From: UBA10103 sp964437185
GTDB taxonomy: Bacteria > Patescibacteriota > Minisyncoccia > Phycocordibacterales > UBA2100
Direction: 5' to 3'
Assembly: GCA_964437185.1 (NCBI GenBank)
Contig: CAYTFU010000015.1
Coordinates: forward strand, 1 to 14,835
Length of the DNA: 14,835 nt
The position numbers were made by a program, and so were the translations under genes. Of the stretch, positions 14,328 through 14,835 are shown one piece after another; within the stretch, counting starts at the first letter, position 1; the number at the start of each line of letters is the position of its first letter. Below the pieces are notes generated by a model. That model was not told where the DNA came from. It saw only the letters and a list, made by a program, of their open reading frames with translations, and searched no databases.

Positions 14328-14342
14328 AAGCGGGGCCCGCTT
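14328..14342 (+). other. Small palindrome after the nucleotidyltransferase gene
   Basis: AAGCGGGGCCCGCTT, 7-bp arms around a central G, 8 nt after the stop codon. There is no U-run, so it is a weak terminator at best. Confidence 0.3.
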
Positions 14343-14370
14343 ATCCACCGCTTTTCCACGGCCTGCGGAT

Positions 14371-14399
14371 TTGACAGGGGTGAGGCTCTCGCATATACT
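14371..14399 (+). promoter_or_regulatory. Near-consensus promoter before small RNA and 23S rRNA
   Basis: TTGACA (14371-14376), 17 bp, TATACT (14394-14399): the best promoter in the window. The start is expected near 14405-14406. Two DnaA-box-like 9-mers, TTATCCACC (14341-14349) and TTTTCCACG (14352-14360), start 11 bp apart just upstream. Confidence 0.8.
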
Positions 14400-14405
14400 C
14401 TCCCG

Positions 14406-14495
14406 ACGTATGTTAATCGCTAAAAGCCACGGAATGCGGCAAGGGTAGCCCGGCGAAAGCTGTGCGACCAGTAGCCGCTTTCAAGCGGCTTTTTT
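14406..14495 (+). ncRNA. Short structured RNA ending in a terminator, family unknown
   Basis: About 90 nt between the strong promoter and a rho-independent terminator, with no coding frame. GCGGC (14436-14440) can pair with GCCGC (14474-14478) around a hairpin GCCCGGC-GAAA-GCTGTGC (14448-14465). GCCGC is also the 5' half of the terminator stem, so this fold and the terminator exclude each other, as in attenuators and riboswitches. The layout (GGCAA, GAAA-capped hairpin, GAC...AGCC) loosely recalls c-di-GMP-I riboswitches, but key positions differ, so I do not assign it. The nearest downstream gene is 23S rRNA. A stand-alone sRNA is the alternative. Confidence 0.5.
14473..14495 (+). terminator. 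Terminator of the small RNA / attenuator
   Basis: AGCCGCTT-TC-AAGCGGCT followed by TTTTT and CG. It is a textbook intrinsic terminator placed ~67 nt after the expected transcription start. Confidence 0.85.
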
Positions 14496-14803
14496 CGTGA
14501 AATGTACGTGTGCCTTCCGAGCTTCGGCTTGAAAGGCGAGATCATTGAAAACTGAAGAGCGACACAAAAAAGTAAAGAATCAAACGTCTCGTTTCGGTTC
14601 TCCTCTTGAGTAATCAAGGGAGGTCTTTCCGAAGCGGGATGCAGGAATGTTCCGGCGGTAACGTCGGAATTGTAAAGACACAAAAATTCTCATCGTGTGT
14701 AGACGCGATGAGGAAAAAAAGTCCTTCAGCCCTAACAGGCAGAAGGACCCGTCCACTCACACTTTGTGTGAGAAGGCGGGCGCGGTTCTTAGAATTCCTA
14801 GCG
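14496..14803 (+). other. Pre-23S rRNA leader with serial hairpins
   Basis: No gene and no tRNA here. A boxA-like ATCATTGAAAACTGA (14541-14555), as seen in 16S-23S spacers, is followed by a chain of hairpins. These are CTCCTCTTGA-GTAA-TCAAGGGAG (14600-14622, one bulge), TTCCGGCG-GTAA-CGTCGGAA (14650-14669), CTCATCG/CGATGAG (14689-14712), GTCCTTC.GCC/GGC.GAAGGAC (14721-14748) and CTCACAC-TTT-GTGTGAG (14756-14772). Finally TTCTTAGAA/TTCTGAGAA (14786-14816) reaches into the mature 5' end. These are likely processing or antitermination elements. I see no convincing second promoter in this stretch. Confidence 0.6.
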
Positions 14804-14835
14804 GGAGTTCTGAGAAAGGGCGTGTGGTGGATGCC
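14804..14835 (+). rRNA. 23S ribosomal RNA, 5' end only
   Basis: The window ends in GTGTGGTGGATGCC, which aligns with E. coli 23S positions ~19-32 (GGTGGATGCC is near universal at the start of 23S). Counting back puts position 1 at about 14804. The rest lies beyond the window. No 16S gene precedes it on either strand, so 16S and 23S are not linked here. Confidence 0.85.

Noticed and set aside
14406..14495. Firm c-di-GMP-I (GEMM) riboswitch, SRP RNA or tRNA call
   Set aside because: Only loose similarity to GEMM with altered core positions; the SRP core and tRNA T-loop are absent.
1..14835. Alternative genetic code (UGA as Gly, as in some CPR groups)
   Set aside because: TGA ends the TPR gene and the wHTH/NTase gene at natural positions, and core genes have no internal TGA.
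1..14835. CRISPR arrays, insertion sequences or integrase-type mobile elements
   Set aside because: No spaced direct repeats, transposase or integrase frames, or terminal inverted repeats were seen.

Overview
The window (about 14.8 kb, moderately GC-rich, standard stop codons with TGA used as stop) looks like a chromosome segment of a Patescibacteria/CPR bacterium, most likely a parcubacterial lineage. The reasons are: a very large secreted peptidoglycan-binding, beta-sandwich surface protein; small wHTH and pseudo-nucleotidyltransferase proteins of a kind I associate with that group; hardly any Shine-Dalgarno sequences, with several genes whose -10 box lies 7-9 nt before the ATG; and a 23S rRNA gene with no 16S gene upstream of it. 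The placement is inference from content, not from a phylogeny.

Layout. Minus strand, 1-2657: ftsK (septal DNA translocase) followed, 1 nt later, by a membrane-anchored Ig-like protein cut by the window edge. Divergent from ftsK, plus strand 2858-3616: an unrecognised protein with a C-terminal winged helix. The intergenic region between them has two opposed promoter candidates, each with a copy of the 8-mer GTCCTTTA in its spacer. 3617-4265 is a 649-bp gene-free region with promoters and hairpins that is probably the long leader of the next gene. 4266-7580 is an 1104-aa S-layer-like protein. Behind a strong terminator, 7706-10608 is a two-gene operon (TPR membrane protein plus O-antigen-ligase/TPR fusion), followed by a 55-aa membrane peptide gene. 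10839-12028 is the rplJ-rplL unit with an L10 autoregulatory leader and a structured 3' region. 12093-12710 is a wHTH plus degenerate nucleotidyltransferase protein. 12861-13553 is a membrane protein made only of MscS-type TM-helix repeats. 13618-14319 is a sugar-phosphate nucleotidyltransferase. 14371-14495 is a near-consensus promoter driving a short terminated RNA, followed by the hairpin-rich pre-23S leader and the first ~32 nt of 23S rRNA.

How the parts may work together. The surface protein, the O-antigen-ligase/TPR protein with its TPR partner, and the nucleotidyltransferase (activated-sugar supply) would fit a cell-surface and glycan-attachment theme. ftsK, rplJL and 23S rRNA are core functions. 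The most interesting parts are regulatory: the divergent ftsK/wHTH control region, the long surface-protein leader, and the small attenuator-like RNA between a strong promoter and an unlinked 23S gene.
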